Origin: JAJDAH01 sp964487605
Lineage (GTDB): Bacteria; Myxococcota_A; Polyangia; Polyangiales; Polyangiaceae
Reading direction: 5' to 3'
NCBI GenBank assembly: GCA_964487605.1
Contig: CAZARU010000006.1
Coordinates: forward strand, 60,899 to 124,898
Length of the DNA: 64,000 nucleotides
Shown here piece by piece: positions 24,522-33,689 of the stretch. Positions within the stretch are counted from its first letter, which is position 1. Each line of letters begins with the position of its first letter. A program made the translations under genes and the position numbers. The notes beneath the pieces were generated by a model. The model saw nothing but the letters and a program-made list of their open reading frames with translations, was not told where the DNA came from and made no database searches.

Positions 24522-27500
24522 TCAGTCCTGTTGACGGCGTCCGCGGTCGGTGAGGAGCGCGCGCCACTCGTAGATTCGCGAGACGGCGTCCGGTGGCCAC
24601 TCCCAGCGCAGCGCGCGTCCGAGCAGATGGGGCGTGTGATCTCCGGCGCGCGCGCGGCTGCCCAGCACTTCGGCCGCCGTGTCGATGCAGGCCAGGGCTC
24701 GCTCCGGCGCCCCTTGCGCGTGCAGGAGCCAGGCTTCGGTCAGAAGGCGATGCTGCTTTGGCTCGGCCTCTTCGAGCTCGACGCGGGAGGCGTCATCGAA
24801 GAGCTCTGCGGCGCGTTCCAGGTCGTGTCGAGCCAGGGACGTCTGGCACGCGAGAAGCTTCGACTCCACGAGCCCCCACGGGTCCCCGAGCATTCCGTAG
24901 GTCGCGATGGCGCGTTCGATGTGGAGCTCCGCGGCGTCCAGGTCGTCGACATCCAGCGCGACCATGGCCAAGAGTCGCTCGCAGGACGCCTGGCCCCGGG
25001 GGTTCTTCAGGGTTTCGAACGCGACACGGGCGTCCTCGGCGCCGCGTTCGGCGGAGTGATAGTTCATGAGCCTATGCTCCAGGTGGGCGAGGGAGGCGTC
25101 GGACTGCGCGATGCCGAGCCGATACCCCGCGCGCTCGAACTCCGAGCGAGCCTGCAGCGTGAGCCTGCGTGACCGCTCGGAGAGGCCTTCCGAGTGGTCG
25201 ACCCAGCTCAGGAGCAGGAGGCATTGGCCGCGGCCGAGCGGCTGATCGAGCTCGGCGAAGTGGGCCTCGCCCTGCGTGGCGAGCACCCGCGCGCGGTCGT
25301 GGTTGCCCAGCAGGTACTCGATCTCCGCGATCACGGCCTCGCACTGCGCCAGGCCGAGGGTGTGGGCCAAGCCGGAGAAGACCTCGTGGGCGAGCTGAAC
25401 GAGGACGAGTCCCTCCGCCGACTCGCCGAGTTCGCTCGATATGTGGCCGAGCAGGCGCAGGCAGTGTGCGAGGTTCTCGCGATCGCCCAGCTCCTCGAAC
25501 GTTCCCCGGGCGATGTCGGCGTGCGTCCGGGCTTCTTCGGGACGGCCGACGTGGCGCAGTGCCTCGGCGCGCCACCGGTGCTTCAGCGCCAGACTGCGTC
25601 CTCGAACGTGCCCCTTGAGCAAGTCCAGGTCTGCAACGGTGGCGAGGGGCTCACGCGCGCCGTACCACGAGCTCTCGATGTGCTCGAAGAGGAGCTGGGC
25701 GGCCGCGTCTGCCGCTCCGGCGGACAGCAGGTTGATGACGCGCTGACGCGCGATGCGGCGCGTGCCCGCCAGCGGATGCTTCGCGAGCGCCTGTGCCGCG
25801 GCGCGATAGAGGCGCGCGCGGTCCTCCCGCTCGTTGAGGCGTCCCAGAAGGTGCTCGAGCAGGAGGGCGTGTGGCCACGAGTAGCGCCCTGGGCCCCGAG
25901 GCAGCAGCACTTCGGCGTTCTGCAGGCTCACGATCGTGGCGTCCGCGGGCATGTGCAGGGAAGCCAGCAGCTCGTGGAGCACGTCGCGCCGCACGTCGAG
26001 ACCCAGCGTGGCCGCCGCGTACGCCCCGACGCGATGATCCTTCGGTAGCGACGAGACCCGCTCGTCCCACATCTCCGCCGTCGTCTGGGGGCGCAGCGCC
26101 AGGACGTTCGCGGGGACGCGATAGAAACCATTCGAAAACTCCATCTGGCCGGCGAGGGCCCAGGCGTGGAGCTGCTGGAGCGCGAAGAGCGGGTTGCCAC
26201 GGCTGCGCTTGGCGGCTTCGACGATGGACGCTTCGTCCAGCGGGAGGGACGCCGCGAGGAGCTGCATGGTCTCGTCCGACTTCATGGGCCGCACGTCCAG
26301 GACGTCGCCGCTCATCGCCTCACGGAGCTGGCGGATCAGCTCCGCGACGGGTGCGCCGATCTGCACGTCCTCCGAACGCACCGTGCCCACCATCACGATC
26401 CGGATGTCCGGCTCGTCGCGGTGGATGCGCATCAGGCCTTCGAAGGTCGTCTCGGATGCGTGGTGGAGGTCGTCCAGGAAGAAGAGGAGCGGACGCCGTC
26501 CGGCGATGCGCCGCAGGGTGTAGCGGATCACGTGGCGGCGCACGTCCAGGGTGTCGAGCGTGAAGCGCATGCCGCTCGGTCCAATGGGGGAGTCGGCTCC
26601 GCGCGTCGGGCGGAGCCACTCTGCTGCGCCCGCGACCCACGCTCGACCGTTCTTGTCGTCCGGAGCGACGTGCCACCGTGCGAGCAGGCTCTTCTCGACG
26701 GCGTTTCGCTCGGCGCGTTCGAAGTTCCAGTACTGGGTGACGGCACCGAGCATTCCGTCCAGGGGTCCGCGGACCGGCCGGTAGCGAATCCTGAGGGGGA
26801 TCATCGTCCCCTTCTCGTGCACGTCCTCGCAGAGCCACTCGGCGACGCGCGACTTGCCGACTCCCGCTTGGCCCACGAGGATGACGAGGCGGTGCGGAGG
26901 CCCGTCCGCGTCGATGACGTCGTCGCAGACCCGCTGCAGGTGCCGGATCACGTCCTCCCGTCCCACCATCGGGCTCTGGCGAATGCTCAGCAGGCCCGGT
27001 GCGCGCTCCGGAGCGCGACCCAGCGCCTTGACGTTGCTGCGGACTCCGACGGGCTTCGTGCTCGCGGCGGGCGGCGGGGTGTCGACGCGGCGCACCTTGG
27101 GGAAGCGCCACGCCTTGGCGTCCAGGTCCGCACCCGGTCGCCACCGGCCCCACTCGTTGCGCGCCTCGGCGGCGAACTCGAAGCGGTCCCACGGGCGCTT
27201 GGCGAGCAACCGGAGGACGAACGCACCCACCTCGTGGGGCGCGTCGATCGAAATGACGGGTGCTGGCGCGTCCTCGTAGGCGTGGAGCTTGAGCAGCTCC
27301 TTGGGGTCTCCCTGGAAGACCGACCGACCGCTGAGGAACTTGTAGAGGATGCACCCGAGCGCGTAGAGGTCCGTTGCGCCGCAGACGTGGTGCATCTCGT
27401 GCAGGATCTGTTCGGGCGCCATGTAGCCGGGAGTGCCGGCGCCAGCGTGCGGCGCGAACTCCATCGCCTTGCTCCCATCCAGGCGCTCGTCATGGGGGTC

Positions 27501-28232
27501 CTGCTTCAGCCACGCGAGTCCGAAGTCGAGGATGTGCACCTTCGGTGGCGCGCCTTCCATCTCCTCGACCAGCACGTTGGAGGGCTTGAGATCGCCGTGC
27601 ACGATCCCGCGCGCATGCGCGTGGGCCATCGCCGACAGCACCCGGTCCATGATGGACCACAGCAGCGGCCACGACAGGCGCGACGCCGTCAGGTCGTGGA
27701 GCGAGAGCCCGCGAGCGAGCTCCATCACCAGGTACGGGGCTCCATCGAGCAGCACGCCGAAGTCGAGGGCGCGGACGATGCTCGAATGGTCGAGCGCCGC
27801 CAGGGCCCGGGCTTCCTTGTAGAACCACATCACGTACTCGTCGCTCGACCCCGAGTCCGGCGGGACCACGCGCTTGAGCGCGACCAGCTCGTCGTTCGAC
27901 AGGTCACGGCAGCGGTAGACGATGCCCATGCCGCCCTCGCCGAGGACGTCGAGCACCTCGTAGCGATCGGCGATGACGTGCCCCGGCAGCACCATGACCG
28001 CCGGTCCGGGCGCTCCGCTGGCCGGGAGGCCACCCGACACCTGCGCGAACGATGGGATGCTCGGCGGCGCGCTGTCGTCCGGAACCTCGACGACGTCGGC
28101 GTCGAGCGACACGGCGTCGGCCTGAACGGTCGCCGCGCGCACCGCCGCCGCCCGGGCTTCCGACCCGGTCGAGAGGTCCGTGCCGGAGGGCACGGGCGCG
28201 GAGTTCTTGCTAGGAGCTCCCCCGTCGGACAT
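24522..28232 (-). CDS. Ser/Thr kinase fused to AAA-type ATPase and TPR region
   Basis: This 1236-residue signalling protein has a kinase domain at about 87-350: GEGGMGIVY, K120, VHGDLKPSN at 211-219, DFGLA, GTPGYMAPEQ. The HRD motif reads HGD, with the catalytic Asp kept but the Arg lost. Residues about 420-800 are an ORC1/MalT-like ATPase with Walker A GQAGVGKS (454-461) and a Walker-B-like FFLDDLHHAS. The remainder, about 850-1200, is helical TPR-like repeats. The design resembles PknK-type regulators. I start at ATG 28232; longer versions would run into glyA. A -10-like TACACT lies 10 nt upstream. Confidence 0.9.
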   Translation of the reverse strand: MSDGGAPSKNSAPVPSGTDLSTGSEARAAAVRAATVQADAVSLDADVVEVPDDSAPPSIPSFAQVSGGLPASGAPGPAVMVLPGHVIADRYEVLDVLGEGGMGIVYRCRDLSNDELVALKRVVPPDSGSSDEYVMWFYKEARALAALDHSSIVRALDFGVLLDGAPYLVMELARGLSLHDLTASRLSWPLLWSIMDRVLSAMAHAHARGIVHGDLKPSNVLVEEMEGAPPKVHILDFGLAWLKQDPHDERLDGSKAMEFAPHAGAGTPGYMAPEQILHEMHHVCGATDLYALGCILYKFLSGRSVFQGDPKELLKLHAYEDAPAPVISIDAPHEVGAFVLRLLAKRPWDRFEFAAEARNEWGRWRPGADLDAKAWRFPKVRRVDTPPPAASTKPVGVRSNVKALGRAPERAPGLLSIRQSPMVGREDVIRHLQRVCDDVIDADGPPHRLVILVGQAGVGKSRVAEWLCEDVHEKGTMIPLRIRYRPVRGPLDGMLGAVTQYWNFERAERNAVEKSLLARWHVAPDDKNGRAWVAGAAEWLRPTRGADSPIGPSGMRFTLDTLDVRRHVIRYTLRRIAGRRPLLFFLDDLHHASETTFEGLMRIHRDEPDIRIVMVGTVRSEDVQIGAPVAELIRQLREAMSGDVLDVRPMKSDETMQLLAASLPLDEASIVEAAKRSRGNPLFALQQLHAWALAGQMEFSNGFYRVPANVLALRPQTTAEMWDERVSSLPKDHRVGAYAAATLGLDVRRDVLHELLASLHMPADATIVSLQNAEVLLPRGPGRYSWPHALLLEHLLGRLNEREDRARLYRAAAQALAKHPLAGTRRIARQRVINLLSAGAADAAAQLLFEHIESSWYGAREPLATVADLDLLKGHVRGRSLALKHRWRAEALRHVGRPEEARTHADIARGTFEELGDRENLAHCLRLLGHISSELGESAEGLVLVQLAHEVFSGLAHTLGLAQCEAVIAEIEYLLGNHDRARVLATQGEAHFAELDQPLGRGQCLLLLSWVDHSEGLSERSRRLTLQARSEFERAGYRLGIAQSDASLAHLEHRLMNYHSAERGAEDARVAFETLKNPRGQASCERLLAMVALDVDDLDAAELHIERAIATYGMLGDPWGLVESKLLACQTSLARHDLERAAELFDDASRVELEEAEPKQHRLLTEAWLLHAQGAPERALACIDTAAEVLGSRARAGDHTPHLLGRALRWEWPPDAVSRIYEWRALLTDRGRRQQD

Positions 28233-28405
28233 TGCGGGCGCGAGTGTAGTCGGTGGGTTCGGCTCGTCGAGAGAGCCCCGTGGATCGAGACGCGGATTGT
28301 GCAGGACTTCAGCGGATTTGGTGGCGGCCCGGGAAGCGGCACGAGAAGGCGCCGGCGCGCCCGGCGCCGACGACCGTTCCCACGGGGCCGTCGGGCGCGG
28401 GGTCG

Positions 28406-28440
28406 TTGCTGCGCGGCGTGGCCGACGGTAGACGTCCGCC
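28406..28440 (+). promoter_or_regulatory. leaderless promoter of glyA
   Basis: TTGCTG (28406-28411), a 17-nt spacer, TAGACG (28429-28434) and 6 nt lead straight to the ATG. Spacing fits a housekeeping promoter whose transcript starts at the start codon; no Shine-Dalgarno is present. Confidence 0.55.
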
Positions 28441-29703
28441 ATGACCACGCCGGAAAGAGATCCCTCGCTCGAGAGAGCCGACCCGGAGATCGCGGCTCTC
28501 ATCCGTCAGGAAGAGGAGCGGGAGCACACGAAGCTGCGGCTGATCCCGTCGGAGAACTACGTGTCACGCGCCGTGCTCCAGGCGACGGGTTCGGTCCTGA
28601 CCAACAAGTACAGCGAAGGCTATGCCGGAAAGCGTTACTACGAGGGTCAGCAGGTCGTCGATGCGGTGGAGAACCTGGCCATCTCGCGCCTGAAGAAGCT
28701 CTTCGGCGCCGACCACGTCAACGTCCAGCCGTACAGCGGAAGTCCCGCCAACCTGGCCGTGTACCTCGCGTTCTGCGCGCCGCACGATCCCGTCATGGGT
28801 CTCGCGCTGCCCGCCGGCGGGCACCTGACTCACGGCTGGAACGTCTCGATCACCGGCAAGTACTTCAACAGCGTCGGCTACGGTGTTCGCCGCGACGATC
28901 ACCGCATCGACTTCGACGAGGTGCGCGCCCTCGCCAGATCGCACAAGCCGAAGATCCTCTGGGCCGGCACCACGGCGTACCCGCGCGTCCTCGAGTTCGA
29001 CAAGTTCCGAGAAATTGCCGACGAGGTCGGTGCCGTCCTTTGCGCGGACATCGCGCACATCGCGGGCCTGGTCGCCGCGGGCGTTCACCCGTCGCCCATC
29101 GGCATCGCCGACGTGGTCACGAGCACGACGCACAAGACGTTTCGCGGACCCCGCGGCGGCATGATCCTCTGCAAGGAGCAGCACGCCAAGGCCATCGACC
29201 GGGCGGTGTTCCCCGGCCTCCAGGGTGGCCCCCACAACCACACCACGGCGGGAATTGCCGTCGCGGCGCACGAAGCGAGCCGCCCGGAGTTCGTCGAATA
29301 TGCCCGCAGCGTCGTCGCGAACGCGAAGGTCCTCGCCGAGGAACTCACGAGTCACGGCTTCGCCTGCATCACGGGCGGTACCGACAACCACCTGGTGCTG
29401 CTCGACCTCACGCCGAAGAACGTCCCTGGCAAGGTCGCGGCCCAGGCCCTCGACCGCGCCGGAATCGTCGCCAACTACAACTCGATCCCCTTCGATCCGC
29501 GAAAGCCGTTCGATCCGTCGGGACTTCGCCTGGGCACACCGGCGATCACCTCCCGCGGCATGGGCAAGGACGAGATGAAGAAGCTCGCGGCCTGGATGGA
29601 CCGGGTCGTGAGCCACGTCTCCGACGAAGACGTCGTGGCGCGGGTCGCGGGTGAGGTGAAGGAACTCTGCGTGTCGTTCCCCGCGCCGGGCATCGCGCTC
29701 TGA
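28441..29703 (+). CDS. glyA: serine hydroxymethyltransferase
   Basis: GlyA interconverts serine and glycine with tetrahydrofolate and PLP, feeding the one-carbon pool. It has 420 residues, the normal length. The PLP Lys is K232 in STTHKTFRGPRGG, and LIPSENY and the Tyr pair in KRYYEGQ are conserved. It is divergent from the large kinase and convergent with the copper-monooxygenase-like lipoprotein (12-bp gap). The GcvP subunit gene gcvPB is 25 kb away, so the pathway is not clustered. Confidence 0.97.
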   Translation: MTTPERDPSLERADPEIAALIRQEEEREHTKLRLIPSENYVSRAVLQATGSVLTNKYSEGYAGKRYYEGQQVVDAVENLAISRLKKLFGADHVNVQPYSGSPANLAVYLAFCAPHDPVMGLALPAGGHLTHGWNVSITGKYFNSVGYGVRRDDHRIDFDEVRALARSHKPKILWAGTTAYPRVLEFDKFREIADEVGAVLCADIAHIAGLVAAGVHPSPIGIADVVTSTTHKTFRGPRGGMILCKEQHAKAIDRAVFPGLQGGPHNHTTAGIAVAAHEASRPEFVEYARSVVANAKVLAEELTSHGFACITGGTDNHLVLLDLTPKNVPGKVAAQALDRAGIVANYNSIPFDPRKPFDPSGLRLGTPAITSRGMGKDEMKKLAAWMDRVVSHVSDEDVVARVAGEVKELCVSFPAPGIAL

Positions 29704-29715
29704 GGCGTCGGGGCT

Positions 29716-30918
29716 TCAGCCGCCGCTGCACGCGGCGAACTGCTCGGCGCAGGCTTCCGCCGGGCTCTCGGTGCCGTCGCCGGCGATGAAGTTCGAGAAG
29801 AGGCACCCCACCGCCGCGCTCAGCGCGGCGGACTCCGCCGGTGACGTGTCGAGAACGCAGTTCGACATCGCCGGGAACATCTCCTCCTCGGCGCCCAGGA
29901 ACGCGCCCTGCAGGCACGCGAGGCTCTCGCTGCAGCTCTTGGTGCCCTGACCCTCCCACCAGAAGTCGCCGAAGCACGACTGAACCCCCTCGCGTCGCGG
30001 GTAGTAGGTGCCGACGAGCACGCACATTTCGTCCTTGGTCGTGAACCCCTGATAGACGTCCCTGCGCTCGGGGTTGTCGTACGAGCACTGGTACTCCACC
30101 CGGGTGCCGCCCGGCACCTGCAGCGCCGGCTCGAACTCGACGACGGGGACGTCCTCCCACTCCGTGGTTTCGTAGATGGTTTGGCGGGCGCCTCCGAGGA
30201 CCGTCTCGGCGACGAAGTGCGTGCCACGACGGTGCATGTGCGACTGCACGCCGACGACCTGGATGTCGTCCCCGACGCGGCAACCGGCGCGGACACGCGA
30301 CGATCCCATGGCGGGCACTCTGATGAAGGGGTCGTACCAGAACAGAATGCCCCCCTCCTCGGTCACTTCGCTCTCCGGGATCGTGTGCAGGTTGATGGCG
30401 ACGTCGACGTCGAGCGGCTCGTCGTCGGTGTTGATGTAGTGCGCGTTCATGAGCAGCACGCTCTGTGGTGGAATCCGGAAGGCGATCCCCTCGGGGTACC
30501 TGATCGCCGAGTCACCGGCGGCGTTCTGCGAGCCGCCCAGGAATCCCGTCGCGTCCCAGTCGGACTGGGGTCCCTCGGGGCAGTCGAAGACGCCGGACGT
30601 GTCCACGGTCCTGCCATCGCGCGCCGCCGTCGGGATCGTGGCGTAGCTGGTCTCGAAGAGGATGAAGTGGTGGCTTCCTTCCGTGAACCGGACCTCGTCG
30701 CGATTCACCCACAGCTCCGTGTCGCCGGACTTCACGAACTGGCACTTCTCGGTCTCGCTGCCGGGGGGAATCGTGGTGGACATCGTGAACTGCACGCCAC
30801 GGCCTGGTTCCGGAGGAGCGAGCAGGGTGGTCGTTCCGTTCGGGGAGCGCTCGTCGCTGCCGCAGCCCACGATGAACAGTGCGAGCCATCCGACGTACAC
30901 GGGGCGTGAAGACGACAT
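29716..30918 (-). CDS. copper type II monooxygenase-like lipoprotein
   Basis: This 400-residue exported lipoprotein has the signal FIVGC with Cys19. Its fold signals match the peptidylglycine-hydroxylase (PHM-like, copper type II) superfamily: SHHFILFE early, NAHYINTDDE in the middle, HMHRRGTHF, and KDEMCVLVGTYYP with the Met ligand late. These would bind two coppers, though individual His spacing should be checked by alignment. The C-terminal 110 residues are Cys-rich (SCFGDFWWEG). The ATG at 30918 has GGGGAG upstream. The substrate is unknown; homologues are common in myxobacteria. Confidence 0.75.
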   Translation of the reverse strand: MSSSRPVYVGWLALFIVGCGSDERSPNGTTTLLAPPEPGRGVQFTMSTTIPPGSETEKCQFVKSGDTELWVNRDEVRFTEGSHHFILFETSYATIPTAARDGRTVDTSGVFDCPEGPQSDWDATGFLGGSQNAAGDSAIRYPEGIAFRIPPQSVLLMNAHYINTDDEPLDVDVAINLHTIPESEVTEEGGILFWYDPFIRVPAMGSSRVRAGCRVGDDIQVVGVQSHMHRRGTHFVAETVLGGARQTIYETTEWEDVPVVEFEPALQVPGGTRVEYQCSYDNPERRDVYQGFTTKDEMCVLVGTYYPRREGVQSCFGDFWWEGQGTKSCSESLACLQGAFLGAEEEMFPAMSNCVLDTSPAESAALSAAVGCLFSNFIAGDGTESPAEACAEQFAACSGG

Positions 30919-31130
30919 CTGCTGGCTCCATCTCCCCGCCCCGGGGCACGCCGCGCAGGCGCTTCGGCTCCTTACTGGCAGGCGCGCCGAGGCGGCGCAA
31001 GGAGACCTCCGTAGCGCCTCGCTCTGGCGCTGGTGGGGAAGGGACCCGCGCGCGCGAGCGTAGGACCTCGATCCGCCTGCGGCCGCCGGGCGGGACCGGA
31101 AAACACCGACGAATCCGCAAAAATTGACCG

Positions 31131-31158
31131 GGAACCAACCGGGGGGGACCCTGTCTAA
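31131..31158 (+). promoter_or_regulatory. ECF-sigma-type promoter upstream of the AgmX-like gene
   Basis: GGAACC at 31131-31136, a 16-nt spacer and GTCTAA at 31153-31158 match the classical extracytoplasmic-function sigma pattern (GGAAC then GTC or TCTRA). It lies in the 377-bp gap between divergent genes and points at the gene starting at 31296, giving a leader of about 130 nt. I see no gene in that gap. Confidence 0.5.
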
Positions 31159-31295
31159 GCCCTTCACCCACGTCGTTCGCCGTTGCTCGGCACAAGGAGC
31201 CGGACGGGACCCGACGACGAAGAACGCCGCCGAGCGCCCCGCGCGAAGCGCCCCATCCGACGCGGAACGAGCCGCGTCGTCACTCGAGGACTGCC

Positions 31296-32903
31296 ATGAC
31301 ATCCATCGCCCCGATCGACTTCACCGCCTGCACCGACGCCAACCCCTTCCGCGCGAAGGTCGCTCCCTTCGGACCGCCGCTGGTCGATGCGCGTGAGCGT
31401 GACGACCGGACGAGCGACGTGGGCTACGCCCTCGTCAAGACGGCCCCGGACGTCGATCCGTCGGAGGTCGAACTACCCGGCACCGACTCGCTCGAGGTGA
31501 TGATCCTCTGGGGGACCACCGTACTGCACGTGGCGCACCTCACACCACCGCGCAGCTTCTACGTGGGTGAGGCGGAGCACGCCAAGCTCCACAACGACTT
31601 CCTCGTTCCGGCCGAGGTGCTCGGTACTGGTCGCGCACCGGTAGTGCTGGTGGACGAGCGCGGCGCACGGGTCGTGGTTCCTCGCGAGTCTCGCGCGATG
31701 CTTCGAGACGCCCAGGGAGCGCTGGCCGACGTCACGGGGCCCGCGGCAGGAGAGCCGTGCGCGGAGCTGGCCGGCGCGCGCGAAGTCGCGCTCGCCGCGG
31801 GGGTTCGCGCGACGGTCCACGTGGGGCCTCTCGTGATCCAGGTCGCGGCCGTGGCAGCGGGCAAGCCCACGCGCCGCGGTCTGGCCGCAGCCTTCGACCG
31901 GACCGTGGTCGGCTACTTCGGTGGCACGCTGTTCGCCAACGCGGCGCTCGTGGCCGCCCTCGCCTACATGGTGCCGCCCATGGGGCTCACCGACGACGAG
32001 GGGCCGGACAAGGACCAGATCCACTACATCCAGCAGATGCTCGCCGCATCGGCCGAGAAAGAACTCGAGCGGAACGAAGCGGCCGACGACCGCGCAGCCA
32101 GCGAGTCGGAAGGTGGCACAGGAAGCCGCGCTGCCGGCGAGGAGGGTCAGACCGGGAAGGAAACGAGTCGCGAGCAGAACCGCAAGTGGTCGCACCAGGG
32201 GCCCAAGGACAACCCGAAGCCGGAGATCCCCAAGGAGACGGCCTACGCCCAGTTCGTGAGCGAGTCGATGATCGGGCTCCTCGGCCCGGCGGCGTCCGGC
32301 GCGCTCGCGCCCACGGCGGTCTGGGGATCGAACGCGGCGGTCGGCAGGGACGCGCAGTCGTTCCTCGGACAGATGTGGGGCGACGATTTCGGCGAGGCCT
32401 ACGGGAAGAATGGGCTAGGGCTCACCGGTCTCGGCGAGGCCTCGGGTGGGCGAGGCATCGGGATCGGCCTCGGCGCCATCGGGACCTACGGGCACGGGGC
32501 GGGTCTGCAGGACGGTGACGGCTTCGGAAACGACCACGGCCGGCTTCGCGGCAAGGGGCACGTCACGCGTTCGCCGCGCGTGACGCCCGAGGGGATCACC
32601 TCGGTGTCCGGTCGGCTCCCGCCCGAGACCATCCAGAGGACCGTCCGTGCACAGTACGGTGCGTTCCGCTTCTGCTACCAGAAGGGGCTCGACGCGAACC
32701 CGAACCTCGCCGGCCGCGTGACGGTACGCTTCACCATCGATCGCGAGGGCGCGGTGTCCACGGCCGCCAACGGCGGGTCGGATCTTCCCGACTCGGGCGT
32801 CGTGAGCTGCATCGTCCGGTCGTTCTACGGGCTCAGCTTCGCGAAGCCGGAGGGCGGCATCGTCACGGTGGTCTATCCCATCGCACTGTCCCCGGCCGGC
32901 TGA
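31296..32903 (+). CDS. AgmX/PglI C-terminal domain protein
   Basis: This 535-residue protein has one hydrophobic segment near residues 210-230 (TLFANAALVAALAYMVP). A charged, Glu/Ala-rich region (250-310) and a Gly-rich stretch (about 360-410) follow. The last 100 residues are the AgmX/PglI C-terminal domain: ETIQRTVRAQYGAFRFCYQKGL, then GRVTVRFTIDREG and a final Cys in SCIVRSFYGL. It resembles TonB C-termini and is used in gliding-motility and secretion proteins of Myxococcota. It probably spans the periplasm from an inner-membrane anchor. The N-terminal 200 residues are unassigned. An ECF-type promoter lies upstream. Confidence 0.85.
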   Translation: MTSIAPIDFTACTDANPFRAKVAPFGPPLVDARERDDRTSDVGYALVKTAPDVDPSEVELPGTDSLEVMILWGTTVLHVAHLTPPRSFYVGEAEHAKLHNDFLVPAEVLGTGRAPVVLVDERGARVVVPRESRAMLRDAQGALADVTGPAAGEPCAELAGAREVALAAGVRATVHVGPLVIQVAAVAAGKPTRRGLAAAFDRTVVGYFGGTLFANAALVAALAYMVPPMGLTDDEGPDKDQIHYIQQMLAASAEKELERNEAADDRAASESEGGTGSRAAGEEGQTGKETSREQNRKWSHQGPKDNPKPEIPKETAYAQFVSESMIGLLGPAASGALAPTAVWGSNAAVGRDAQSFLGQMWGDDFGEAYGKNGLGLTGLGEASGGRGIGIGLGAIGTYGHGAGLQDGDGFGNDHGRLRGKGHVTRSPRVTPEGITSVSGRLPPETIQRTVRAQYGAFRFCYQKGLDANPNLAGRVTVRFTIDREGAVSTAANGGSDLPDSGVVSCIVRSFYGLSFAKPEGGIVTVVYPIALSPAG

Positions 32904-33134
32904 CACGGGTCCTTCGTGGCGTACCGGCGTGGCGCCTTCGCCAGGGCGCCGCGCCGCGACGCGTGGCCGCGATCGAGCTGCCTCGGTGCCCCGACCGCGC
33001 GAGCGCGTGGCAAGGGCGTCACGTTCGGCTACCGTTCGCCGCCGCATGCGCTCGCGATCGACGTCCTGGACCGTGCGGCGAAGCGACGTGGCCCACCTCC
33101 GCGCCATCCGACCCGACGGTGCGGCGCGGACTCG

Positions 33135-33677
33135 ATGACGGCGACGCGCTCGACCGACGCGAAGAGCGATTCCACGTGGAGCATCGTCGTCTGGGTGGCG
33201 CTGGTCGTGGCGATGCTGCCGGCGCTTCCCGCGTGGGTGCTCTTCGCGCCGCTCGACGCGAGCCTGTTCGCCGTGGCGGCAGCGCTCGGCATGGCGGTCG
33301 TTCACCCGCTGCTGGTGTGGCGCCGGCGCCGTGGCCCGCGAACTCGGCGTCTGCACCCCGCCGCGCAGTTCGCGCCCTGGGTCGCCGCGCCATTCTGGGG
33401 AATCGGCGTCATCGTCAGCGCGAACGTGATCCTCGACGCCGGACCTCGCGCTCGTCACCCGACGGAGTTCGTCGAGCTCCGCAAGTGCACGAAGCACCGC
33501 TCCTGCGCCGTGTTCCGTTCGTGGCGATCCGCGGGCGGCGAGGAGAGCGTTCGCCTCGAGGGAGTTCGCGCGTTCGAACCCAGCCTATACGGGCTGCCGC
33601 CGGGCTCGCCCGTCGTCGTCGTCACCGCCCCGGGGGCGCTCGGGTGGGAGCACATCGTCGGCGTGGAGCGGCGCTGA
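33135..33677 (+). CDS. small membrane protein, function unknown
   Basis: The protein has 180 residues from the ATG at 33135. Two or three hydrophobic segments (IVVWVALVVAMLPALPAWVLF; FAVAAALGMAVVHPLLVW; PWVAAPFWGIGVIVSANVI) lie in the first 100 residues. The last 80 are soluble and include a KCTKHRSCAVF segment with two Cys. No family is recognised. The frame stays open to 32916 upstream but that part is Arg/Pro-rich and non-hydrophobic. It is convergent with astB (12-bp gap). Confidence 0.6.
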   Translation: MTATRSTDAKSDSTWSIVVWVALVVAMLPALPAWVLFAPLDASLFAVAAALGMAVVHPLLVWRRRRGPRTRRLHPAAQFAPWVAAPFWGIGVIVSANVILDAGPRARHPTEFVELRKCTKHRSCAVFRSWRSAGGEESVRLEGVRAFEPSLYGLPPGSPVVVVTAPGALGWEHIVGVERR

Positions 33678-33689
33678 CGTCCAGCGGCG

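Noticed and set aside
26166..29654. A 1162-codon open frame opposite the large kinase and running into glyA
   Set aside because: It has no recognisable domain, and its two halves lie opposite or across strongly supported genes (kinase-ATPase and serine hydroxymethyltransferase).
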